Assembly (NCBI GenBank): GCA_030549205.1
Contig: JAUKTV010000011.1
Span: 372,001-436,000 of the forward strand
From: Apiosordaria backusii
Taxonomy: Eukaryota > Ascomycota > Sordariomycetes > Sordariales > Lasiosphaeriaceae
Reading direction: 5' to 3'
Length of the DNA: 64,000 bases
This document shows, one piece after another, positions 12,478 to 22,871 of this stretch. Below the pieces are notes generated by a model. The model was given only the letters and a program-made list of their open reading frames with translations. It did not search any database and was not told the DNA's origin. The position numbers were made by a program, and so were the translations under genes. Each line of letters opens with the position of its first letter. The first letter of the stretch is position 1.

Positions 12478-15400
12478 CAGACCGGTCAATATATGGCGCT
12501 CTAAAGCAGGGCGAACCATCAATCCTGGTGGTTAGTGCTTTGCATGTGGACTAAACTGTGCCGTCCCTCTGTGAGCTGTCAGGGAGAGAGAGACACGCAT
12601 GCCGCTGCATTGAACTGGCCAGTTCACTCTTTGCCAGACATATCCGTCAAGATATTGAGCTCCTGGGTGGGGAGCGATCCAAAAGAGCCATGTTGTGAAT
12701 GGTCAGTTTCCGCTTGTCGTCATGGAGTGTGCATAATTAGCTTGTGTTGTCGAAACTGGTCAAAACACAGCGCTATCATTCCGCAAGACGACCCTCCCTG
12801 ATGCACTTCGAGATAGGGATATGTCTGCAAAGTGAACGGGCATCATTCCGCAGACCTGTCTCTGACGACCCTCCCTGATGCACTTCGAGTATTTTGTCTG
12901 CCAAAGAGTGAGCGGGCGTCATTCCGCAGACCGGTCAAGGAGTGGAGACGATGTCTCAAACAACAATTGGACTGGGACTCTTTGCTCTTGATCATGTGTG
13001 GATGTGGATCGAGTAGGGTCGTCTTGCAGAGACCAGTCAAGATGTAGGACTCCTGGGTGGGGAGCGATCCAGAAGAGCCATGCTGCGAATGATCGGTTTG
13101 GCTCTTCATCATGTAGACTAGTTCTGAGTGTGCATGGTGAGGTTGGGTTGTTGAGAGGGCCATCATCTCGTCGACCGGTCAAGACATCATAGACATTATC
13201 TTGTCGACCAGTCAAGGAGTGGAAATGGTGTCTCCGGACAACTGGACTGTGAATTGCCTCTCCAGCTCTTGATCATGACGTGAAGCAAGTCGGATTGCAG
13301 TGCAAAGACTGGTCAAGACATAGGGCGCCGGATAACTTTCCGAAATGCTCAAGAGAATTTTTGGCTGTTATCCGGCTTCAGAGTTGTTGGTGTTGTGTAA
13401 CAGTAAGATCCAATCGCTGTGTGCCGTTAAGCATGAGATTTCAATCCGTTTAACATGCGAAAATCGCCAAGCGACGACCGGTCAAGACATAGGGCTGACA
13501 TTTTGACGGCCGGTCAAGCCATAGGGCTGACATTTCGAGATCTTGACTGGTCTATGCACTGCAACCCTTTTTAATCCACATCGTCTCCACTCCTTGACCG
13601 GTCGACTCGGCATCCCTCTCTGTTAACTGGTCGATGCAAGACCAGCCTTCTTTCTTGACTGGTCTCTGCACTACAACCCTGCCTGATCCAAATCATACAT
13701 GATCAAGAGCTAGAGAGGCCATTCACAGTCCAGCTCTTAGAAACATCGTCTCCACTCCTTGACCGGTCCCAACCCTCCTTGGTTGCAAAGAGGAAATCCA
13801 GCTGTCAGAGACATCGTCTCCGCTTCTGGACCGGTCGTCGATGCATCGACCGGTTAGTGAGTGCAGACAATGCCTCAAACGATTGGACTGTGAAAGCTCT
13901 TGATTTTGGGTTAAGTAGGGTTGCAGTGCATAGTAAGACCGGTCAAGATATTGAGGCTGGTCTTGCATAGTGGGGCCGCGGAGCTTGGTTGAGAATGGAC
14001 TCGTTGGTCTTGATCATGAAGATCTATTCGACCTTGTATCATGGGGGGTGGCAGTGCATAAGGTAGACTGGTCAATTTTGCTCGTGCATCTCTCGTCGGC
14101 GTCAACTCTGCTCGTGCATCTCTCATCGGTTTCATCTCTGCTCGTGCATTTCTCGCCGGCTTCAACTGTGCTCGTGCATTTCTCGCCGGCTTCGGTGTGG
14201 TGGATTTGTCTTGCATAGACTGGTCAAGATTTGGAGCTGCGGCGCTTGGTTGGAATGGGCTCTTCAGTCTTGATCATGAAGATCTATCCGGATTTGGATC
14301 ATGGGGGGTGGTAGTGCATAGACCGTGCATTTCTCGCCGGCTTCAACTGTGCTCGTGTATTTCTCGCCGGCTTCAAGATGTCAGCTTTGTCTTGCATACA
14401 CCAATCAAAACATGGGGCTGGTGGTGGAGACATCACATGAAGGGAGCTTGGCTGTGAATGGACTCTTCATTCTTGATCATGAAATCTGGATCTGTATTTT
14501 GGGGGGTCGTATTGTAAAGACCGGTCAAGAAATGGTGTGCACTGGGCGGAAATGTGATTCGTGTTGGCTGCATATGAGTGCCCATGATCAAGATATTGGG
14601 CTTCAGTGTGGACAATGGTTCGAGAAGACCTGAGCCATGAATGGACTTTTCATTTCGGACCATATACCAATACATCTTAATATATCTAGTAAGGGTTGCA
14701 GTGCGTAGACCAGTCAAGCAACAGAGCTGGTCGATATTGACCTGTCAAGCAATAATTCTCGTCTATGTTGATCGGTCAGGCAGTAATTCTCGTCTTTGTT
14801 GATTGGTTAAGATGTGGGCCTTCTGAATGGTTGTGGAAGCGGGCGTGGAGACGCCTGGATTGGACATGAGAGGTGAGAACTGCATGGTTGAGGGTGTGGT
14901 GAAGTTCATGATATTGGGTTGTGAGAGATACTTTGAGTGAAGTCGCTTGGATGTACTGACGGGCTGGAGCAGGAAAGTACTTGAGCTTGGAGTCTGGAGT
15001 ATGCTCAATATCCACCGCGAAACGGAGAGTTTGTACATCTCTCTACTGTATATACCTCACCACAAGGCGGTACCGTATAATCCTTGTGTTGGTGTTTCTG
15101 CTCACGTATTTCGAGCGGCAAGCACGCTGAACTGTCACTTGACTGAAAAAGAGAGCTCCAGATGCATCGCCAAGGGCAGAAGACCGGCCGGTCGAGAGGG
15201 GAAGCTTTGGGCATCGAGAGACATGAGTCTAGAACGGAGTGCCTCATGTCCAAGAGCCCGACTGCCATTCCGGTCACCCAAAGGGGAATTGACCTGCAAG
15301 ACCCCCGGCTCGGGAACAGTACCCTTTTCCAATGACAGCCATTCACAGTACACCATCCAAACCGTCAAGCCTTTCCCTCAGCCCTTTCTCTTGACCGGTC

Positions 15401-15515
15401 AAGGAAAATGTCAGGCTATTGCATTGACTGGTAAGGAAAATGTCAAGCTACTGCAGCCGGTCAAGGAAAATGTCAGGCAACCACGTGGCTACTGCATTGA
15501 CCGGTTGAGAAAATG
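12478..15515. repeat. Dispersed GACCGGTC palindrome cluster
   Basis: The hexamer ACCGGT inside GACCGGTC, usually followed by AAG, occurs at about 12481, 12930, 13174, 13477, 13597, 13762, 13830, 13849, 13938, 14520, 15394 and 15500. Many one-step variants (GACTGGTC, GACCAGTC) are interspersed. The fullest copy is the 14-bp perfect palindrome CTTGACCGGTCAAG at 15390-15403. Copies occur in both orientations and are often followed by ACATAGGG or flanked by TGCA(G)TGCA. Spacing is irregular (20-400 bp), so this is not a simple satellite. Confidence 0.8.
14075..14380. repeat. 31-33-bp repeat with GCTCGTGCAT core
   Basis: Four tandem copies of CTCGTGCATTTCTCGCCGGC-type units lie at about 14078-14195, and about two more at 14322-14375. 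The two groups are parted by a segment that itself repeats the preceding TTGATCATGAAGATCTAT sequence, so there is a higher-order duplication of about 240 bp. Confidence 0.8.
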
Positions 15516-15963
15516 CCATGGAGTGCGTCGACTGCTGAGCAGATTTTCCTTCTTTTCTACCCTTTTGAGCCTGAAAAGGGGGGGTAGCCCCACACCGGTG
15601 ACAGGGATCGTGTTTATGCTAATGCACGAACTTCATCGACATCTCGACCACGAGAGAGAGCTCGAAGTCAGACCAGACTCAGATCTTTTCGGAAAAAGGT
15701 GAGCGGTGAGAGGCGCAGGTGAAGGTGAGGTGAGCAGCTTCACTGGGTGGGGCGGGTCGCTTCCATAAGCAACGGGGAAGTGGATCCGCCAAGCTTCTCG
15801 AAACTTTCGAAGCTTGGGCCATGTTTGTATGAGGTAATCGCAAATCGATATCCAAAGCAACGACCATGATACTTTGCCTCATGCCTTTTGCCTCAGCTTC
15901 AGCCTTGTACTTCACATCACAACCTCCAACTGGCTCATACTTATCAAGCCACCGACTGGCATA

Positions 15964-17107
15964 ATGACAGACTCCGCACCATCAACAGACACCCCAGCTC
16001 CCGCCCCCGTCACCCCAGTAGCGGTCTTCAAAAAGCGCGGCGCAAAAGCCAAAGCCAACATCCGGAAAAGACCAGCAACCCCCCCTCTAGCCAACTCCGA
16101 CTCGGACTCGACTGTAGACTTTTCCTCCTCAGAAGATGAATCCGGTCACCGAATAAAGCGCCGCAAGCGCAACACCACCGGCGTCGTCACCGCCTCCTCG
16201 AAAGAAAACCCCCAGACAGAACAAGACCTAAAAGCCACAATCTTCACCACCGACCGCGCCTCTGCCCTCGCCCTTGATTCTTCCAAGCGCGAAGCCACGA
16301 AGCAATCGAACTGGTTCGATGAAGACAAGGATCTCTCCGCCAAGTCCCTCCTTGGGTCAACCCGCTCCATGCCTTCATCATCAGGACCAGATGGGACCTA
16401 CAAGGGCCTGGCCAACGCAACAAGTTACATTCAGAAGAACCCCGACGCGCCAAATCGGAAAGTAGGACCCATCAAGGCACCGACGAACATCCGGACGATC
16501 ACCATTACCGATATGGCTCCGGATGTCTGTAAAGTAAGCATCCAACCTTCCCCTAAGACTATCCATCCACATGAACTAACCTTTCCATCTACAGGACTAC
16601 AAAAACACCGGCTTCTGCGGCTTCGGCGACAACTGCAAGTTCGTCCACGCCAGAGAAGACTACGCCCACGGCTGGCAGCTCGACCGCGAGTGGGAAAACG
16701 TCACCAAAGGCAAAAAGATCATCGGCGGCACCGTCGTCGCCTCCGCCGAGCGCAAAGCCAACAAGAACAACGCCAACGGCAATGACCAAGACGAACGCGA
16801 CGAGGAAGAAGAGGCCATGCTGGAGAAGATCCCGTTTGTGTGTATCATTTGCCGGCAGGATTACAAGAGCCCAGTCGTGACGAGATGTGGGCATTATTTC
16901 TGCGAGGGGTGCGCATTAAAGAGATATCGAAAGGACCCAAGCTGTGCTGCTTGTGGGAGTGGGACGAATGGGGTTTTCAATGCGGCCAAGAAACTGCAAA
17001 AGTTGCTGGATAAGAAGAAGGAGAGGGCGGCGAAGAGGATGCAGGAGGCGATTGAGAATGGGGAGGAGTTTAGTAGTGAAGAAGGGGGGTCTGATGAGGA
17101 TGACTGA
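15964..17107 (+). CDS. cwc24: Pre-mRNA splicing factor Cwc24 (CCCH zinc finger plus RING; RNF113 family)
   Basis: Spliceosome component that binds near the 5' splice site before the first catalytic step. Model: join(15964..16533, 16595..17107), 360 residues; the intron 16534-16594 is GTAAGC...ACAG. The N-terminal third is basic and Ser/Pro-rich. The CCCH finger spans the splice junction: DVCK from exon 1 joins DYKNTGFCGFGDNCKFVH in exon 2, giving the family spacing. A C3HC4 RING follows at about residues 264-303 (CIIC...CGHYFCEGC...CAAC), and the tail is acidic. The start MTDSAPS was chosen over an in-frame upstream extension (15874) whose translation is hydrophobic and unlike the family. The downstream neighbour atg3 is convergent. 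Confidence 0.94.
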
Positions 17108-17516
17108 GTTGAAAAGTGTCACAAAGGATAACAATTTGATACCCTGACAAGAAAATAATGATAAAGCCATGATGCGGTTTACCTATTAGTCCACCGCCGC
17201 TATTAAAACCTAAACTAGCTATGTATGTCCTCCATCTTTGAGGTCTGGTGATATGTTTCTGTTTGTCTGCCCATCTCTTGGTCCTGGAAGCCATGCTAAT
17301 TAAAAGAAAGAAATAAAGATGTAACTCCGTCCGTCCCTACCGCCGAAGCCAACCCAAACCCAGCCATGTAATTTGATCTATCCATAAGGAAAATTGCTGC
17401 CAGAGAGAATGCACCCCACAGATAACGTAGGGAAAGGTGAGACGGCAAAGTGAACAGCCTTCTAGATAGAAGGCCAAAAAAATCAAATACCAGAATACGA
17501 CAAGAGCGGGATCGTC
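17108..17516. other. Intergenic region between convergent cwc24 and atg3 3' ends
   Basis: A/T-richer than the genes, with several AATAAA-like strings (for example AAATAAAGAT at about 17310). It probably holds both 3' untranslated regions and poly(A) sites. No gene is seen. Confidence 0.6.
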
Positions 17517-18671
17517 CTAGATCCCCATGGTGTTGTCGTGCTCGATGCCGGGTGTCACGCTGGCGATGAACTGAGCACAGAGTTAATGAGATGCGATGAA
17601 GGCCCCAAGGGCGGAAAGATGAAAGACAAACCTTCAAGAAGACCACCAGATATTGGTCAACCCGGATAGCCACCTCCTGATCCGCCGCGTCGATCTCCTC
17701 CCACTCGTCATTCTCCCCATCCTCTGAGCTGATGGTAAGGTCATTGACCTGGTTGGCAAGAGCCTCAACAACACTACAGCCGCCTGCCTTGGCGGCTGCC
17801 ACCTTTTGCTTTTCTCTGCGCAGCTTGAGCGCTGCGTCAGCCCGGTCAAGGAGCGTCTTCATGACGGGAGCGTGCTTGCAGGGGTGCACGCTGGCCATCT
17901 TGACTTGGTGGGCGAAGAACGGAAAGTTCTCGAGTGTGACGGTCTTGTCTTTGTAATCCCCAACAATGTCCTCCATCATCAGATGGGGCGGGAGAGGCTG
18001 GCCGTTGGGAAGATAGCCTGAGAGGTACATGCGGGGGGTTCGGTAGTAGGGCGAATAGACGATGTAGAGGGAATAGGTGCGTTTTCCACTATTACAGTTG
18101 CATTAGATCAGTCATATGATGACGGGAGAACGTAACGGATTTGGAAATGTATGCCCATATCATACCTGTTCTGGCCGCCAGTCGAAGCATCCCGGATGAT
18201 GGCCTCATCGTCCTCATCATCTTCCATATCCGGGATATCGTCGTCGTCCTCAATCACTTCTCTCTCGCCAATATTCCCAGCATCATCCATAGTGCGCACT
18301 TCCTTGACCTTGAGTGGCTGTGAGCTAGTCAAACCACCGGTCCGGAGCCAGCCATCATCGTCGCTACTCTTGCCGCCCTCCACCACAGCCTCCTCGTGGC
18401 CGGCATCGCCCGCAAAGTCCTCGTCGAGTCGGCGGTTGCACGGAACGTGGCGAGTGACCAAGTACTGTTTTCCTGCCGGCAGCTGGCTGACGCGCTGGGC
18501 TGGGGTTTCGGCATCGGACCAAGACCAGGTCGGGAACTTATACACCAAGTAGTCGCCGGCTGCAACGAACTCCTCGGGGGTGATCTCGCCCGTCTTGCGG
18601 AATGTGGATGTGTGGCTCGCGGGTGTGTACCTGTCCCGCAGGCTGTTTACGGTAGAGTAGAGGATATTCAT
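17517..18671 (-). CDS. atg3: Autophagy E2-like conjugating enzyme Atg3
   Basis: E2-like enzyme that moves Atg8 from Atg7 to phosphatidylethanolamine during autophagosome formation. Model: complement(join(17517..17570, 17632..18088, 18166..18671)), 338 residues. Intron 18089-18165 is GTATGA...ATAG and intron 17571-17631 is GTTTGT...TCAG; phases fit. The N-terminus has MNILYSTVNSLRDRYTP, the membrane-binding helix of the family. An acidic insert (about residues 135-155, DDDDIPDMEDDEDDE) matches the disordered Atg7-binding loop. The E2 core has RTYSLYIVYSPYY and the catalytic cysteine in HPCKHAP (about Cys239). The last exon gives the conserved end IASVTPGIEHDNTMGI. It is transcribed divergently from sla2. 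Confidence 0.97.
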
Positions 18672-19667
18672 CGTCGAGGTTGATGCTGATCTCAAATCTC
18701 GATTGCTTCAGTTGACGGATTTGGCGAGGGGGAGGACTCAAGGCGGGGGTGGGGTAGTTTATCAAGCGTTCGTCAGCGATAAGAATCACTGGCAAGGCAA
18801 AGGCAGTTGTTCTCCTGCAGATTCACAAAAGTAGAGAGAAAGGCTGCTTTGAGTATTTACGGAGATTCCAACTGTTGGGCGGCAAAAAAGGAGTTTGGAT
18901 GAACTGAAGTCTGGATGTTTTCAAATGACCAACTCTATCCTCGTGACGGCCGGCAAGATGACGACGAGCTTCAACGCGCACCAGCAGCAGCAGCCTCAAC
19001 GGAAGGAGCTCCCACCTGCATGTTCTCTGCCTGGGACCCTGTCGGATCAGCTGGCAGGCGTCACCTTCTGGTGGGGTGGAAGCTTCGTCCCCACTCTGAT
19101 TCATTTCGCGACAGCTGACACATGATTGCTGCCCCGCATGCCGGTCCGTCCTTGCTCCGACCCCAGACGCCATGATTGGCTACAGCTGTTAGGGAGTGGT
19201 TTGGGCGCAAGGCAATCACAGAGCAACTTCCAAGAAGGCTGACGACAACGAGGGAGGCAAGCTTTGGGCTCCACGACCTAATAACTCTCTTTTTCCCTGG
19301 AATTACCTCCAATCTCCGTATCCCACAGCTTACTTTTGGGCCCTGAACCTTCTTGAACCTGCGCTGGGCATCGCGGAAGCTGCGCCTGGCTGTGTCGCAT
19401 GTTGAACTGAGTGCTTGCTCTCCTGGAAACCGATTCATGTGTTAGGTTGCCGTATCATAAGGTATCATTGAAGCAAGCGCAAGCAAGTATTCACAGTGAG
19501 CGCGTCTCGCTCCATAGCTGCCCAGCATGGCTACGATACGCAGCCTCGATCACACAAAGTGTGTTTCCTTCCCACACAATGCGCATGCAGTCTGCCGCGC
19601 GCATTGCCCGCCGTTTGACTGTTGCAACATGTGGACATATAAACATAGCACCCCATACTGACCCGTC
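18672..19667. promoter_or_regulatory. Shared upstream region of divergent atg3 and sla2
   Basis: About 1 kb between the start codons of two divergent genes, with no coding signal except a possible short first exon of sla2 at 19527-19558 (see sla2). I could not identify individual factor sites with confidence. Confidence 0.55.
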
Positions 19668-22600
19668 ATGTCATCCAGGTCCGAAGCCGAGCTCGCCATC
19701 AACATCAAGAAAGCCACGAGTCCCGACGAGACGGCCCCGAAGCGCAAGCATGTTAGGAGTTGCATTGTCTACACATGGGATCACAAATCCTCCCAATCCT
19801 TCTGGGCTGGCCTCAAAGTCCAGCCCATCCTCGCCGACGAGGTGCAGACCTTCAAGGCTCTTATCACAGTCCACAAGGTTCTCCAAGAAGGCCACCCCAC
19901 CACCCTCAGGGAGGCATTGGCCAACCGATCATGGATCGATAGCTTGAATCGTGGCATGTCGGGCGAGGGCATGCGTGGATACGGCCCATTGATCAAGGAA
20001 TACGTGTACTACCTGCTCGCAAAGCTCTCGTTTCATCAGCAGCACCCAGAGTTCAACGGGACATTCGAGTATGAGGAGTACATCAGTCTCAAGGCCATCA
20101 ACGATCCCAACGAGGGTTACGAGACGATCACCGACCTCATGACGCTACAAGACAAGATTGATCAGTTCCAGAAACTCATCTTCTCCCATTTCCGATCCAC
20201 CGGTCAGAATGAATGCAGAATATCTGCTCTTGTTCCCCTTGTTACCGAAAGCTATGGCATCTACAAGTTCATCACCAGCATGCTGCGAGCCATGCACTCT
20301 GCTACTGGCGACAATGATGCTTTGGAACCACTCCGGGAGAGATACAATGCGCAACATTACCGCCTCGTCAAGTACTACTACGAGTGCTCAAATATTCGTT
20401 ACCTCACAAGCCTAATCACGATCCCGAAACTTCCGCAGGACCCACCAAACCTCCTGGCAGAAGACGAGTCCGCGCCAGCACTGCCAGCACGCCCCAAGCA
20501 GGAAATCGAGAAGCAACCAACTCCTCCCCCACCAGTACCCAAGTCTGAAGAGCCCGATCAGATGAACGAGTTTTGGAAGAGTGAGATTGACCGGCAAAAT
20601 CGCGAGTACGAGGAGCAACAGCGGGTTCTGGAGGCCCAACAACAGCAGGCTCTCTACAACCAACAACAGGCTCAGCTACAAGCACAGCGTGACTTTGAGG
20701 AGCAGCAGCGGCGGTTGATGGAACAGCAGCAACGGGAACAAGAGGCTCTGAGGCTTCAACAAGCGCAATGGCAGACACAGGGCCGGTTGGCAGAACTTGA
20801 ACAAGAAAACTTTAACGCTCGGGCCCAGTACGAACGTGATCAGCTCATGCTCCAGCAGTATGATCAGCGGGTTAAGGCCCTTGAGGGAGAGTTGGCCACA
20901 ATACAGGGCAATTTTGGGCAACAGCTCACCAGCAGGGACGATCAAATTAGATCTTTGCAGGAGCAGGTCAACACATGGAGATCAAAGTATGAGGCTCTTG
21001 CAAAGTTGTACTCTCAACTTCGTCACGAGCATCTCGACCTTCTTCAGAAATTCAAGGCTGTTCAGCTCAAGGCTGCCTCCGCTCAGGAAGCAATTGACAG
21101 GCGCGAGAAGCTGGAACGCGAGATTAAGACGAAGAACCTCGAGCTTGCGGATATGATTCGGGAGCGTGACAGAGCTCTTCATGAGAAGGACAGGTTGACA
21201 GGCTCCAACAAGGACGAGGTTGAGAAGCTGAAGCGGGAGCTGAGAATGGCCCTGGATCGTGCTGATAATCTGGAACGCAGCAAGGGCAACGAGCTCTCTA
21301 CCATGCTTTCCAAGTACAACCGAGAGATGGCGGATCTTGAGGAGGCTCTGCGCAACAAGACGCGGGCCCTTGAGGATGCTCAGGCCAAGCTCAGGGACGG
21401 CAGCTCTGACTTGGAGATGCTGCTCCGTGAGAAAGAGGAGGAACTGGAGGTGTACAAGGCCGGCATGGACCAGACCCTGATTGAGCTCAATGAGCTGAAG
21501 AACAACCAGGGTGTGACCGATCAGGCTCTTGACGGACAGCTTGATGCCATCATTCTGGCCCAGTTTGACAAGATCAACGAAATCATTGACTCGGTTCTTC
21601 AGGCTGGTGTCCAGCGTGTGGATGATGCCATCTACGAGCTCGACTCGACTATGCAGGCCGGCAACCAGAATGCCTCGCCATCATATGTCTTGTCGCAGAT
21701 CGAGAAGGCTTCTGCCAGCGCCACCGAGTTTGCTACGTCCTTCAACAACTTCATCGCGGACGGTCCTAACAGCACCCACGCAGAGTTGATCAAGAACGTC
21801 AATGTCTTCTCGGGTGCCATTGCTGACGTATGCAGCAACGCCAAGGGCCTCATGCGTCTGGCCACCGATGAAAAGAAGGCTGATGCCCTCGTCAATGGCG
21901 CCCGGCAGTCTGCCCACTCGACGGTCAAGTTCTTCCGCAGCCTGCTGAGCTTCCGTTTGGAGGGCATGGACCCCTTGCAGAAGACAGACGTCGTCATCAA
22001 CAGCAACAACGAAGTCCAGATGAACCTGCAACGGCTGAACAAGTCTGTGGAGGGCTTTGCTCCTGGGTTCGGCAAGCTGGCCAACAAGGGCGATTTGGGC
22101 GAGATTGTCGACCAGGAACTCAACAGAGCCGCCGACGCCATTGCTGCCGCTGTGGCTCGTCTGCAGAAACTCAAGAACAAGCCTCGTGATGGGTACTCTA
22201 CTTACGAGCTCAGCGTGCATGACTCTATTCTTGACGCTGCTATGGCTATCACCACGGCTATTGCCCAGCTCATCAAGGCTGCTACCGCCACGCAACAAGA
22301 AATCGTCCAAGCTGGTAGAGGGTCATCTTCCAAGACGGCGTTCTACAAGAAGAACAACCGCTGGACAGAAGGTCTTATTTCCGCTGCCAAGGCAGTGGCT
22401 AACTCTACCAACACCCTCATTGAGACGGCAGACGGCGTTATTTCCAACCGGAACACCCCTGAGCAGCTGATCGTGGCGTCGAATGACGTCGCTGCTTCCA
22501 CGGCGCAGTTGGTGGCCGCCAGTAGAGTCAAGGCTGGGTTCATGAGCAAGAGCCAGGAGAGCTTGGAGCAAGCGAGCAAGGCTGTTGGCGCGGCTTGCAG

Positions 22601-22871
22601 GGCGCTGGTGAGGCAGGTGCAGGCCATCATCAAGGAGAGGAACGGGAGGGAGGATGAGGCGGTGGATTACGGCAAGTTGGGGAGTCATGAGTTTAAGGTT
22701 CGGGAGATGGAGCAGCAGGTGCGTTTTTCCCCTTTCTTTTTTTATGTGTGTGACGATGTGCTGACGGTGTGTCTGTGAAAACAGGTGGAGATCCTGCAGC
22801 TGGAGAACGCCTTGTCTGCGGCTAGGCATAGGTTGGGAGAGATGAGGAAGATTTCGTACCAGGAGGATTAA
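19668..22871 (+). CDS. sla2: Endocytic actin-membrane coupler Sla2/End4 (HIP1R family)
   Basis: Links clathrin-coated pits and PI(4,5)P2 membrane to actin during endocytosis; in Pezizomycotina it is the classical left flank of the MAT locus. Model: join(19668..22718, 22785..22871), 1045 residues. The intron 22719-22784 is GTGCGT...ACAG, and the last exon encodes VEILQLENALSAARHRLGE. An ANTH domain fills about residues 5-270 (RKHVRSCIVYTWDHKSS). A Pro-rich linker, a long Gln/Glu-rich coiled coil (about 300-640) and a C-terminal talin-like THATCH/I-LWEQ actin-binding domain (about 780-1017) follow. Alternative start: ATG at 19527 (better context, CAGCATGG), exon 19527-19558, intron 19559-19678 with a CTGAC branch and CAG. 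This joins in phase and would replace MSSR by a ten-residue-longer N-terminus. Confidence 0.95.

Larger units (their letters stand above)
9054..15963. other. Gene-free, minisatellite-rich region of about 6.9 kb
   Basis: No credible coding sequence was found between num1 and cwc24. Open frames here are short and their translations follow the repeats (for example poly-His/Pro or Cys/Leu strings). The region contains a CCACCATCACC-type array, G-rich stretches at 10100-10380, several tandem minisatellites, a 149-bp duplication and a dispersed GACCGGTC palindrome; the main ones are listed separately. No transposase, reverse transcriptase or terminal inverted repeats could be seen. Confidence 0.75.

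Noticed and set aside
12478..15515. CRISPR-like array
   Set aside because: Spacing is irregular, repeats are short palindromes with many variants, there are no cas genes, and the genome is eukaryotic.
9054..15963. Transposon or retroelement remnants
   Set aside because: No transposase, integrase or reverse-transcriptase motif, no long terminal repeats and no terminal inverted repeats were seen.
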